Of a stretch of 64,000 bases of DNA, positions 36,538-44,920 are shown in pieces. This stretch comes from JASGDN01 sp049841275 (GTDB taxonomy: Bacteria; Chloroflexota; Chloroflexia; Thermomicrobiales; UBA6265): positions 24,407 to 88,406 of the forward strand of contig JASGDN010000091.1 in assembly GCA_049841275.1 (NCBI GenBank), given 5' to 3'. The translations under genes and the position numbers were made by a program. How positions within the stretch are numbered: the stretch's first letter is position 1; the number at the start of each line of letters is the position of its first letter. The notes below the pieces were generated by a model that saw only the letters and a program-made list of their open reading frames with translations, was not told the DNA's origin and did not search any database.

Positions 36538-36822
36538 CTATTGGCAGCGCCCGCTTACGCAGCGTGTTCCGCTTGGACACTTGTTGCCACATCGACCGCA
36601 ATTGTCATCATCCATATCGAGGTTGACGCAGGTCGAACTGAACGAATCCTTGCATAGGACCTCGTTGAAGCTGCATGTCTGTTGGCTTGCGGCGACATGT
36701 CCTGTGGATGAGGGCGCGGTCGCCCGTCCGAGGACTGTGGCGACGACGACGCCAAGAAAGCCGCGCCTGCTTGGCTTCGATGCAAGCATGCGGGTGAGTT
36801 GGTCGAATCCGGAATCAGCCAT
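36538..36822 (-). CDS. Small exported cysteine-rich protein
   Basis: 94 aa from ATG 36822 (GAGGT 9 nt upstream). N-terminal leader SKPSRRGFLGVVVATVLG with twin Arg. The mature 45 residues hold eight Cys (50, 57, 65, 75, 78, 82, 88, 93) in the pattern DDDNCGRCGNKCPSGTRCVSG, resembling the STIG1-like repeats seen as one or more units in Chloroflexota and myxobacterial surface proteins. Here there is a single unit. Probably disulfide-bonded outside the cell; function unknown. Confidence 0.68.
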   Translation of the reverse strand: MADSGFDQLTRMLASKPSRRGFLGVVVATVLGRATAPSSTGHVAASQQTCSFNEVLCKDSFSSTCVNLDMDDDNCGRCGNKCPSGTRCVSGRCQ

Positions 36823-37011
36823 GTTCGGTTGACCTCGTGAGCGCAAGACCAGCCAGTCGTGGAGCGCCTGGCGCAATGCAAGATTCCATTCAGACCCGCC
36901 GGACTATTCGTCTGTTGTTGCTACAAGTTCTGCGGAATCGTAGAGGGTCCTTCAGGATTTTTGCAAGGGAGTCCGCATCGACCATTTTGCCCCGTGACAC
37001 GCCGGAACCGG

Positions 37012-37040
37012 TTGACACCGCCGGGCCGCGTCTTTAGAAT
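37012..37040 (+). promoter_or_regulatory. Strong sigma70-type promoter
   Basis: TTGACA (37012-37017), 17-nt spacer, TAGAAT (37035-37040): near consensus. Transcription would start about 37047, some 210 nt before the zinc-ribbon gene. Confidence 0.72.
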
Positions 37041-37052
37041 ACGAACGTAATA

Positions 37053-37064
37053 GAACAAGTGTTC
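37053..37064 (+). promoter_or_regulatory. LexA-type operator (SOS box)
   Basis: GAAC-AAGT-GTTC, a perfect match to the GAAC-N4-GTTC half-site arrangement of Gram-positive/actinobacterial LexA boxes. It lies just after the predicted start site, where a repressor would block transcription. Confidence 0.55.
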
Positions 37065-37254
37065 TTTTTTGCGACAGCAGCCGGACGGCGCGGTGCGGGA
37101 TGGACCTCTGCACCCCGTCGCGAACCCGGCGGACCCCGCCCAGGCAGCGAGATCGCTCCGGACCCAACCCGGGGATTGGGATCATGTTGCCGGGGCTGGA
37201 ACGCCGGTCTCCGCGCCGTCGCCCGGATTCGTCTTTTGAAAGGGAACCCATCTC

Positions 37255-37719
37255 ATGGCAGACAAGGCTCGCGAGGACCGGCATGCGGTCGACCCGGCGG
37301 CCACACCCACGACAACCTCCCGCCGGTCCCACCGGCGCCGCGCTGGCGATCCCGGCCCGGTGGATGGTGCGACGGCGTACCTGGAGGTCATTGGCCCGAG
37401 CGCCGAAGCGCCCGGCGATGCGGCGGCGAAGAAGAGGGACGAACGCGGCCACCCATCCGCCGAGCGGACCATCCGTGCCACGCCCGCCGTTTACCGCTGG
37501 GTCTGCCCGTGCCAGAACCCGCCCGTCCTGCTCGCCACCTACGGTCCGCACGCGCGGATCAACATCAAGGTCCGCGACCGCTACTGGCATCTGCACGGAT
37601 TCGGGATGGTGGAGGCCATCTGCCCGCGTTGCGCCGCCGAGCACATCATCGACCTGCGTCACCTGCACCGCGCGCTGGAATCCGGTGAGGAACCGGCTCC
37701 CGTCCGCCGCACATCGTGA
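37255..37719 (+). CDS. Small protein with CxC...CxxC zinc-ribbon-like motif
   Basis: 154 aa; AAAGGGAA lies about 8 nt before ATG 37255. The N-terminal 70 residues are Arg/Ala-rich and probably disordered. The C-terminal half has WVCPCQNPPVLLATYG (Cys84, Cys86) and EAICPRCAAEHIIDL (Cys123, Cys126), which could form one zinc ribbon. No family recognised. A consensus promoter with a LexA-type box lies upstream, so it may be DNA-damage-inducible; that is inference. Overlapping frames (37059-37688, 37100-37774) lack an SD and are rejected. Confidence 0.6.
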   Translation: MADKAREDRHAVDPAATPTTTSRRSHRRRAGDPGPVDGATAYLEVIGPSAEAPGDAAAKKRDERGHPSAERTIRATPAVYRWVCPCQNPPVLLATYGPHARINIKVRDRYWHLHGFGMVEAICPRCAAEHIIDLRHLHRALESGEEPAPVRRTS

Positions 37720-37763
37720 CTGGGTATTGCGCCGAGGCTGGCACGTGGGGAGCCGCCGTCCCA

Positions 37764-37985
37764 TGTCATCCTGAGCGAAGCGAAGAGCCTGTCCTGAGCC
37801 TGTCGAAGGAACCCCCGCGCGGAGCGCTTCCGGCGAAGCCGGAAATCGGTGTTGGCATGGACGACGCGTGGCATTTCGCGTTGGTCGGCGAAATGATGCG
37901 TCGTGCATGTGTCGCTTGGATATCGACCTGCGGTCGATTGCGCTTCGCGCGGGGGTGTTTCGCTGCGCTCAACATGACATGGAGT
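37764..37985. repeat. Inverted pair of dispersed repeats
   Basis: TCATCCTGAGCGAAGCGAAG at 37764 followed by CCTGAGCCTGTCGAAGG and CCCCCGCGCG. At about 37945-37982 the same element occurs inverted (CGCGGGGGTGTTTCGCTGCG, CTCAACATGACA). A further copy begins near 41574. The intervening 120 nt contain no gene. Confidence 0.6.
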
Positions 37986-38045
37986 GTTGAGCCATGCGGA
38001 GGGCAAATCATGCCAGTCTAACCTGGCATCCCCGCTGCTGGGACC

Positions 38046-38112
38046 GGACCGACCTCGTGTCGATCCCTACGAAAAACGGCTCTATCTGTAGGGACCGACC
38101 TCGTGTCGGCCC
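38046..38112. repeat. Two copies of a dispersed palindrome
   Basis: GGACCGACCTCGTGTCGATCC-like at 38046-38065 and GGGACCGACCTCGTGTCGGC at 38091-38110, 45 nt apart. Stems GGACCGAC/GTCGGTCC with a CTCGT loop. Confidence 0.55.
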
Positions 38113-38234
38113 GATACGCTGAACCCCGCACGAGCTCCGAAGAGCCTTCCCGTTCATTCCGTACGTCGTCCCGTCCCGTGCCTGCCTCTCGCGGCCGGGG
38201 AGGGACGGCGCCACGATTCCGGCGGAGGCCGATC

Positions 38235-39113
38235 ATGCACCGATCCCCGACCATTTCCACGATCATTACCTCGTCCAACGCCGCGTCTGTGCCGGTCACC
38301 CGGCTGGAGTATGCCAGTCGCTCCCGGCTTGGGCGAGCCCTGCGTGTCCGGAATCTGGCTCGTATTCCTGATAGCGTGCCCATCCCTGCCGTGCCGGTTC
38401 CCTTGCGGGAGGATCCTGCGTTCGCCGAGGGGTTCCGGAATCCGCTCGCGCCGTTCGCTCCTGCACCTGCCCCGGCGTCGCACCAGCGCGTCTTGCTGCC
38501 CGTGATCGGCGTCAACGACGAATTGACGCCAGCATGGGAGCGAGCCATTGCCCCCATCGTTGCCCGTGCGGCGTGTGGCGATCGCATCGCGCGGGATGCC
38601 CTCTACGCCGCCTTCGAGCCGAAGTTGATGCGGTTCGTGCGGGGCGTTCGCATTCCTTGGGCGCCGGGCGGGGCGGTCGCGTGCTGGGACCGCGACGATG
38701 TCGCGCAGGAAGCGTGGTTTGCCTTCCTCGATGTCATCGCGACGTGGGAGGAGCCGGTCCCCTTCGGACGCTATGTGCTCGCGCACTTCCCGTGGCGGCT
38801 CCGCGACCTCGTCTATCGTGGCGTCGCACGGTCGTCTGTGCCGCCGGGGACGGTGCCGGTCACGATCGAAGGACGGGAGTGGCTGGCCGACGATTCCGCC
38901 GGGGCGCTCGAATCGCGCATGCTGCTGGATGCCCTCGCGGAGTCCTTCGAGCCGCCCTATGGCGACATCATCCGTTTGCATATCGGGGAGGGCATGTCCC
39001 TGATGACGGTCGCTGCCCGGCTCGGATGCAGCCGCCGGACGCTCTCCCGACGCTGGCGCAAGGTGCGGGAACGCCTCCGCGCCGACCTGCTCGCCATCCG
39101 CGACGCGTCATGA
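38235..39113 (+). CDS. Sigma-70-like (ECF-type) factor with N-terminal extension
   Basis: 292 aa from ATG 38235, preceded by GGAGG at 6 nt. After ~110 Pro/Ala-rich residues comes a sigma region 2-like segment (ARDALYAAFEPKLMRFVRGV, DVAQEAWFAFLDVIATW). A region 4-like helix-turn-helix follows (IGEGMSLMTVAARLGCSRRT, LSRRWRKVRERLRADL). No anti-sigma gene is adjacent. It could instead be a sigma-like phage or transposon regulator. The N-terminal extension is unusual for ECF factors. Confidence 0.7.
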   Translation: MHRSPTISTIITSSNAASVPVTRLEYASRSRLGRALRVRNLARIPDSVPIPAVPVPLREDPAFAEGFRNPLAPFAPAPAPASHQRVLLPVIGVNDELTPAWERAIAPIVARAACGDRIARDALYAAFEPKLMRFVRGVRIPWAPGGAVACWDRDDVAQEAWFAFLDVIATWEEPVPFGRYVLAHFPWRLRDLVYRGVARSSVPPGTVPVTIEGREWLADDSAGALESRMLLDALAESFEPPYGDIIRLHIGEGMSLMTVAARLGCSRRTLSRRWRKVRERLRADLLAIRDAS

Positions 39114-39152
39114 GTCCTAGCTTCGCGGTCAGCGCCCATGCATACCGTGTCA

Positions 39153-39623
39153 TCAAGCTCCTTGCATCCGCCGCGTAATCGCTGCCGCCAACGCCCGCCG
39201 TTTCTCCCCGTGTTTTGCGTCGTCGTAGGCATAGGTGGGGTCGCTCCACCGGTCGAGCGGATAGCGGCCCACCGGCAGCTTTCGGCGTTCCTCCGGCTCC
39301 CAGGCATAGCGGGGCCAGATGTGCGCGTGGAGAATCGGCAAGGTGTTGCCCTGGATCTCATAGTTGACCCGGATCAGGCCGTCCTCGGCGTAGGTCTCCG
39401 CAATTGCCTCACCGACCAGCGACATGTCGAGGAGAAAGCGTGTGCGTGCCTCCGGATCGAGATCGGTGAGATGGTTGCACTTGGGTACAGCCGTCAGGAC
39501 GCAATACCCCGGCAGGAATTGCGTATCGCCGATGAAGGCAAATCCACTCGCCATGCGTGCCAGCGTCATCGGGTTCTCGCCGCGTTCCGCTGCTCCCATT
39601 CGGTCGTCTCGCCAGTCCGTCAT
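39153..39623 (-). CDS. HIT-family nucleotide hydrolase
   Basis: 156 aa from ATG 39623 (GAAAGG upstream). The segment ASGFAFIGDTQFLPGYCVL and the histidine-triad region LPILHAHIWPRYAWEP mark the HIT family. The first His of H-x-H-x-H is Ile, but the nucleophilic middle His (HAH) remains. Members cleave Ap4A, AMP-lysine or similar. Substrate uncertain. Convergent with the sigma-like gene. Confidence 0.82.
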   Translation of the reverse strand: MTDWRDDRMGAAERGENPMTLARMASGFAFIGDTQFLPGYCVLTAVPKCNHLTDLDPEARTRFLLDMSLVGEAIAETYAEDGLIRVNYEIQGNTLPILHAHIWPRYAWEPEERRKLPVGRYPLDRWSDPTYAYDDAKHGEKRRALAAAITRRMQGA

Positions 39624-40054
39624 CGAAACCGCCTTTCTTGTCCGGAGCGCGGATCCATCGCCGGATTCCCCGGAATTATTCGCACGCCGTCCGTCAGTTC
39701 GCACGGGCACGCTCCCCGGATAGTCCCGCGATTCCGGACATCCGCTGGAATACAGGAAATGCCCTCCGTACGCTCGCAACGCTCCCGATCTGCGAAATCC
39801 CCGGAATGACGGGCGTCGTTCCGAATGAATCGCACGCTGCCGGTGAATTCGAATCACCGGTCCTGAGTCAGAACCCCGCCATGGCGGGCAGCGTGCCGAA
39901 TTCGTCGCATCCAGAATGAATTGCACCATGCACGCACATCCGGCCACAGGGATCGCCATCCATTCCTGTAGAATGGAAAGTATACCGAAACGACGCGGCA
40001 GGACGGCCCATCGGTCGTTGGCGGTCGACTTTTCTCTACAAGGACACTCGCTTC
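39624..40054. other. Gene-free region upstream of cystathionine beta-synthase
   Basis: 430 nt. It holds a small palindrome (CCGGTGA/TCACCGG, 39839-39859) and a possible -10 TAGAAT at 39969-39974 for the downstream gene. No SAM riboswitch or leader peptide recognised. Confidence 0.4.
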
Positions 40055-41527
40055 ATGAGCCAGACCGGCCCGCTCGCCGCCGATTCCACCGCTGCCCACG
40101 TCCACGACTCGGTTCTCGACGCAATCGGCAACACGCCGCTCGTCCGGCTCGGGCGTGTGACGAAGGGCGTGCGGACCCCAGTCTGGGCCAAGCTCGAGAT
40201 GCTGAATCCGGGAGGGTCCGTCAAGGACCGTATCGGCCTCCGCATGCTGGCGGAGGCCGAGCGGCGCGGCTGGCTCAAGCCCGGCGGCACCATCGTCGAG
40301 CCGACGACTGGCAACACCGGCGTCGCCCTGGCGATGGCGGCGGCGGTGAAGGGGTATCGCACCGTCTTCGTGCTGCCCGACAAGGTCTCCGGTGAGAAGA
40401 TCGCGCTCCTGCGGGCCTACGGCGCGGAAGTCGTGACCACGCCGTCGTCCGCCGACCGCGATTCTCCTCAGAGCTACTACGCCGTTGCCGATCGCCTCAC
40501 GCGGGAGATCCCGAACGCCTTCCAGCCGAACCAGTTCTTCAACCCCCAGAATGCGCGCGCTCATTTCGCTACGACCGGTCCCGAGATCTGGGAGCAGACC
40601 GGGGGCAAGGTGACGCACCTGGTCGCGGGCATCGGCACGGGCGGCACCATCACCGGCGCCGGACGCTTCCTGAAGGAGCAGGATCCCGCGATCCAGATTG
40701 TTGGCGCCGACCCGGACGGCTCGATCTACACCGCCGCCGATGGCCAGACGCATCACTACCAGGTCGAGGGTGCGGGGGAGGAGTTCTGGCCTGGCACGCT
40801 CGAGCGCACGCTGGTCGACCGCTGGGTGACGGTCTCGGATGGCGATTCCTTCCAGATGGCGCGCCGCCTCACGCGGGAGGAGGGCATCCTCTCCGGCGGT
40901 TCGAGTGGGATGGCCGCGCACGTCGCCCTTGCCCTCGCCCAGGAAATCGACGATCCGGAGGCGTGCATCGTCGTCATCCTGCCGGATAGCGGGCGTGGGT
41001 ATCTCTCCAAGATCTACAGCGACGACTGGATGCGCGAGAACGGCTATCTTTCCCGGTTCCCGGCGACGATGCTGATGGGTGGGCTCGTCGAATCGCGCAC
41101 GGGCGGCGTTCCCAAGGTCGTTGCTGTCGGCTGCGACCAGACGGTGCGCGAGGCGATCGAACTGCTGCGCGAGTATGAGGTGAGCCAGCTTCCCGTCGTG
41201 CGGGAGGCCGGTGAGGACCGTACCCGCGACTGTCTCGGGCCGCAACCCGGCGAGGCGGTCCACGTGGACGGCATCATCGGCTCGTTGCAGGAACGGACGT
41301 TGCTCGATCACATTTTCCGCGACCCGGCTGTGCTGAACGCGACCGTGCGCAGCGTGATGGATGACCCGTTCGAACTGGTCGACGCGAGCGAGGAGGTCGA
41401 AGCGGTGATCCCGAAGCTGGCCTCGTCCACCCCGGCGGTGACGGTGCAGCGCGACGGCATTCTGATCGGCGTCATCACGCGTGCGGACTTGCTGGACTAC
41501 GTTGCTCGCCAGCGTCAGGCCCGCTGA
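40055..41527 (+). CDS. Cystathionine beta-synthase
   Basis: 490 aa; AAGGA about 10 nt before ATG 40055. PLP fold type II catalytic domain with Lys57 in NPGGSVKDRIG, TTGNTGVALAMAA and GIGTGGTITGAGRFLKEQ, then two C-terminal CBS repeats (~340-490: VREAIELLREYEVSQLPVV, ATVRSVMDDPFELVDASEEV). It joins serine or O-acetylserine with homocysteine to make cystathionine. A cysteine synthase would lack the CBS pair. With the cystathionine gamma-type enzyme 420 nt downstream it forms a transsulfuration pair. Confidence 0.92.
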   Translation: MSQTGPLAADSTAAHVHDSVLDAIGNTPLVRLGRVTKGVRTPVWAKLEMLNPGGSVKDRIGLRMLAEAERRGWLKPGGTIVEPTTGNTGVALAMAAAVKGYRTVFVLPDKVSGEKIALLRAYGAEVVTTPSSADRDSPQSYYAVADRLTREIPNAFQPNQFFNPQNARAHFATTGPEIWEQTGGKVTHLVAGIGTGGTITGAGRFLKEQDPAIQIVGADPDGSIYTAADGQTHHYQVEGAGEEFWPGTLERTLVDRWVTVSDGDSFQMARRLTREEGILSGGSSGMAAHVALALAQEIDDPEACIVVILPDSGRGYLSKIYSDDWMRENGYLSRFPATMLMGGLVESRTGGVPKVVAVGCDQTVREAIELLREYEVSQLPVVREAGEDRTRDCLGPQPGEAVHVDGIIGSLQERTLLDHIFRDPAVLNATVRSVMDDPFELVDASEEVEAVIPKLASSTPAVTVQRDGILIGVITRADLLDYVARQRQAR

Positions 41528-41573
41528 TCCCTGATTCCGCATATGACGCGCGCCGAATGAAGATTCATCGCAT

Positions 41574-41612
41574 GTCATTCCGAGCGGAGCGAAGGACCCC
41601 CGCGCGATCGGC
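41574..41612. repeat. Copy of the TCATTCTGAGCG-type repeat
   Basis: TCATTCCGAGCGGAGCGAAG followed by GACCCCCGCGCG, matching the elements at 37764-37985. The region 41528-41945 holds no gene I can support. Confidence 0.55.
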
Positions 41613-41945
41613 CAGCGGCCGATATCTCCGTTCCATGAGTAGAGTTCGGAGGGGGCGATGCCCCAGCACGACATCGCGTCGGCCCCTCTGTTTTCCGGCT
41701 TCGCCGGAAGTGCTTCGCACGGTGATCGTTCGCTGCTCTCACGATGACACGAAAAGCTGATCTCTGGTCGCGCATCGTCGCCCGCGACGATATGCGGCAT
41801 ATCCCGTCGTGATTCCGGCGCGGAATTGCCCACATCCGCTGAACGCGGTACAACAGAGGCAACGCCGCATCCGTCCCCAGGCCCGGACACCGTGGGAGGG
41901 ATCGCACCTTGTCCTCGTCGTGTTTCGCAGGAGTGAACGTCTTCC

Positions 41946-43136
41946 ATGTTCGACCCGTCCAAGCCGAATCAGCGTCCCCAGCCGACCGACTGGAGCGACC
42001 GTCACTTCGAGACCCGGGCAATCCGAAGTGGCCAGGATCCCGACCCCACCACGGGCTCCGTCACGATCCCGCTCAATATGGCGAGCACCTACCGCCACGA
42101 TGCGCTCGGCCAGTTCAAGGGCTACGAGTACGGGCGTACGGGTAACCCGACACGCACCGCGCTCGAAGATTTGCTGGCATCGCTCGAAGAGGCGAGCTGG
42201 GCGCTCTGTTACGCCAGCGGCACGGCGGCGGCTCAGAACGTTACCTGGCTGACCAATCCCGGTGACGAGATCCTCCTCTCCGACGACATCTACTCCGGCA
42301 CCTACCGCTTCCTCGTGGAGACGCTCGGTCGCTATGGCGTGACGACGACGCTGGTCGATTTCAGCGACCTCGACGCCACCCGCGCGGCGATCAGCGAGAA
42401 GACGAAGCTCGTCTGGGTGGAGACGCCGACGAATCCGAACCTGAAAGTGACCGACATCGCGGCCATCGCCGGGATCGTGAAGGCCTCCTCGGACCGTGCC
42501 AAGCTGGTGGTCGACAATACCTTCGCGACACCCTACCTCCAGCAGCCGCTGGCGCTGGGGGCTGACATCGTGATGTACAGCACCACGAAGTACATCGGCG
42601 GGCACAGCGATGTCGTTGGCGGCGCGATCACGGGCAACGATCCGGAGATCGGCGCCTTCCTCAAGGATCTGCAGAACGCGGCAGGCGCCGTCCCGAGCCC
42701 GTTCGACTGCTGGCTGACCGTGCGTGGCCTGAAGACGCTTGCGGTGCGGATGGATCGGCACAGCGCAAACGCCCTGGCGGTCGCGACCTGGTTGGAAGCG
42801 CATCCCGCCATCAGGAAGGTCTTCTACCCCGGCCTCCCGAGTCATCCCGGTCACGAGATCGCGAAGCGGCAGATGCAGCGCGGCTTCGGCGGCATGGTCT
42901 CGTTCGAGGTGAATGGCGGGTTCGAGCAGGCGAAGAAGCTCGTGGAGGGGACGAAACTCTTCCTGCTGGCGGAGAGCCTTGGCGGTGTCGAATCGCTGAT
43001 CGAGCATCCGGCGCAGATGACGCACATCAGTGTCGCGGACACCGGAGTGGCAGTGAATGCCGACCTGATCCGGATGTCGGTCGGTATCGAGCACGTCGAC
43101 GATCTGATCGCCGATCTGGAGCAGGCCCTGAGCTGA
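41946..43136 (+). CDS. Cystathionine gamma-synthase/gamma-lyase
   Basis: 396 aa; AGGAG lies 12 nt before ATG 41946. Cys/Met-metabolism PLP family: YEYGRTGNPTRTALE, YASGTAAAQNV, VETPTNPNLKVTDIAAI, VVDNTFATPYLQQPL and PLP-Lys215 in YSTTKYIGGHSD. It either cleaves cystathionine to cysteine or makes it from O-acyl-homoserine. The adjacent beta-synthase favours the lyase role (reverse transsulfuration), but sequence alone does not settle it. Confidence 0.92.
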   Translation: MFDPSKPNQRPQPTDWSDRHFETRAIRSGQDPDPTTGSVTIPLNMASTYRHDALGQFKGYEYGRTGNPTRTALEDLLASLEEASWALCYASGTAAAQNVTWLTNPGDEILLSDDIYSGTYRFLVETLGRYGVTTTLVDFSDLDATRAAISEKTKLVWVETPTNPNLKVTDIAAIAGIVKASSDRAKLVVDNTFATPYLQQPLALGADIVMYSTTKYIGGHSDVVGGAITGNDPEIGAFLKDLQNAAGAVPSPFDCWLTVRGLKTLAVRMDRHSANALAVATWLEAHPAIRKVFYPGLPSHPGHEIAKRQMQRGFGGMVSFEVNGGFEQAKKLVEGTKLFLLAESLGGVESLIEHPAQMTHISVADTGVAVNADLIRMSVGIEHVDDLIADLEQALS

Positions 43137-43662
43137 GGAAAGAGGAGCGAGAAATGAAGGCGGAGAGGTGAGGACTACTTGCTCACTTCGTATTCGTCGT
43201 TTCGCTCCTATTCACCCGGATTCCGTAAATGCCAGCATCCATGAAGCGTTTGCCAGGGGCGTAAAGGGATCGCAGGGCCTGACCGTGACGGTCACCGGCG
43301 ACTCCGCAACGACGGATGGTGTTGAATGATGGCCGGTGACGGTGGATGAGACGGGCGACCAAGGGTGGGTCGAGGCATCGAAGCTGGAACCGATTGCAAA
43401 TGGGTCGTAGCTAACCATTGCCGCGCAATTGTCCAGCGGGGGATAGGCTCGCACGACGGATCGACCCAGGCGGAACGAGCGTCCAGGGATGTGGGCGCAC
43501 CACATTGGGTGCGCCGAACCACTACGAACGCACGGTCTATCGGGAATCTGTCTGTTCGTACGGTGGGCCCAATGTGGCCCGCCGATGTTGGCGTGATTGC
43601 CCTGTGTTTGGAGGGGCCGACCGCGTGTCGGCCCGATCTCCGCCGAACGAACCTCCGCCTAT
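43137..43662. other. Gene-free region with two palindromes
   Basis: 525 nt. Palindromes GGCGCACC/GGTGCGCC (43494-43501 with 43508-43515) and GGGCCGAC/GTCGGCCC (43614-43621 with 43627-43634); the latter belongs to the dispersed CCGACCTCGTGTCGG family. Open frames here look like shadows. Confidence 0.45.
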
Positions 43663-44097
43663 CTATGCGAAATGCGAGCTGGAACGCCGTCCCTCGATCA
43701 CAAGGGGGACGAGGCGCTCGCGGGTCAGGGGCGCAAGCGGGGTGTCGCCGTCCGTGGCCGGGTCGATCCAACGAATCTCTTCGATCTCCGCACCCGGAAC
43801 GAGTGACGGTGAGACGAGATCGAGCCGGAAGACATCGGCCTCGACGGTGAAACCGGCCTCGTTTGCCGCCGGTGCGGAGAATCGCCCCAACGGGATCAGC
43901 GCGCTGGCCTCGACCCGCAGGCCGATCTCCTCATGCAGTTCGCGGATCAGCGCGTCGATTGCAGTCTCGCCCAGATCGATCTTGCCGCCCACCTGCTGAA
44001 AGTGCGTTGCGTCGCGTTTGCGCACCACAAGCATGCGGCCTCGTTCGTCGAGGAGGAGAACTGCGGAAAGGTGAAGGACGGAGGTCGATACTGGCAT
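43663..44097 (-). CDS. Nudix hydrolase
   Basis: 144 aa; GGAAGGA before ATG 44097. Nudix box in VGGKIDLGETAIDALIRELH and EEIGLRV. The N-terminal LHLSAVLLLDERGRMLVVRK is typical of MutT-like members. Different from the Nudix protein at 35673. Substrate unknown. Confidence 0.88.
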   Translation of the reverse strand: MPVSTSVLHLSAVLLLDERGRMLVVRKRDATHFQQVGGKIDLGETAIDALIRELHEEIGLRVEASALIPLGRFSAPAANEAGFTVEADVFRLDLVSPSLVPGAEIEEIRWIDPATDGDTPLAPLTRERLVPLVIEGRRSSSHFA

Positions 44098-44151
44098 GAT
44101 GCCGATTCCTTCCGGTGAGCGGGCGCGAGTGTGCAGCTAAACGGAGTATGG

Positions 44152-44376
44152 ATGAACTGGCGCCACGATCGCACGAGGAAGAGGATGGCCCGGAGCGCTC
44201 AGGAGGAGCGGCTCCGGGCCGAAGGGGAGGGAGTGGCACGCCGGAGGACGTCGAATTGGGGGAAGGCGTTCCGGCACGCCGGGGGGCAGAGTCTTCGCGA
44301 CGGTCATCAGGCACCACACCGGGGACCGCCGTATGAAACCACGACATTGCAGGAAGCGGGACCGTGCACCGATTAG
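44152..44376 (+). CDS. Possible small basic protein
   Basis: 74 aa from ATG 44152, with GGAG 5 nt upstream. Very Arg-rich (MNWRHDRTRKRMARSAQEER). No family recognised; the good SD is the only support. May be a chance frame in GC-rich DNA. Confidence 0.25.
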   Translation: MNWRHDRTRKRMARSAQEERLRAEGEGVARRRTSNWGKAFRHAGGQSLRDGHQAPHRGPPYETTTLQEAGPCTD

Positions 44377-44590
44377 GCTGGTTCGGTGCGCCCATCTCGC
44401 CGCGAGGCCGTGAGGCTTCTACCACCATCATCATGACAGGTGCGCAGCGTGCGGGCATCCGCAAGAACACGTATTTGTCGACCGGCAGATATGGCAGCAC
44501 ATACGTAGTCCTCCCCATTTGCGCGCAGCCACCCGGCACGGGACACTTCCCGCAGTCAGTCCGGACGTTCACATGCAGGGAGCCTGCCGC

Positions 44591-44836
44591 GTGACTCACT
44601 CATCCCGTTCAGCCACTGCCGCGTCCGATCGTGCTGCCCAGGCGCGGCGAAACCTCGTCAACGCGCTGCGTGAATGCGGCGAACTCGCCGATGCGATCGA
44701 CCATTTCGAGGGACAGGATCTGCTCGACACGCTCGACTATCTCGACAGCCTGCGTTTCGTGATGGCGGAATCGGGGCAGCTCCTCGCGGGCGTCGTGCGC
44801 GGCGAGACGACCACGTCACCCACATCCACGCCGTAG
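44591..44836 (+). CDS. Small helical protein of unknown function
   Basis: 81 aa from GTG 44591, with AGGGAG 8 nt upstream. After a polar start it has an amphipathic helical body (RRNLVNALRECGELADAIDH, LLDTLDYLDSLRFVMAE) and a Thr/Ser/Pro tail. Not recognised. A hairpin follows before the convergent M81 peptidase gene. Confidence 0.45.
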   Translation: MTHSSRSATAASDRAAQARRNLVNALRECGELADAIDHFEGQDLLDTLDYLDSLRFVMAESGQLLAGVVRGETTTSPTSTP

Positions 44837-44865
44837 AGTTGACGTGCTGCCTCTGGCATGTGGCG

Positions 44866-44898
44866 GGCGGGAGAGCGCATCATTCTCGTCCTCCCGCC
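44866..44898. terminator. Hairpin between convergent genes
   Basis: 8-bp stem GGCGGGAG/CTCCCGCC (44866-44873 with 44891-44898), 17-nt loop. Confidence 0.4.
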
Positions 44899-44920
44899 TT
44901 GCCCATCGATCCGGATGCTT

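Noticed and set aside
37059..37774. Two overlapping frames around the zinc-ribbon gene
   Set aside because: Arg/Pro-rich, no SD; the frame from 37255 has an SD and paired Cys motifs.
39916..40395. Leader peptide upstream of cystathionine beta-synthase
   Set aside because: Only two Cys and two Met codons in the first 20, no following terminator, and the frame runs into the gene.
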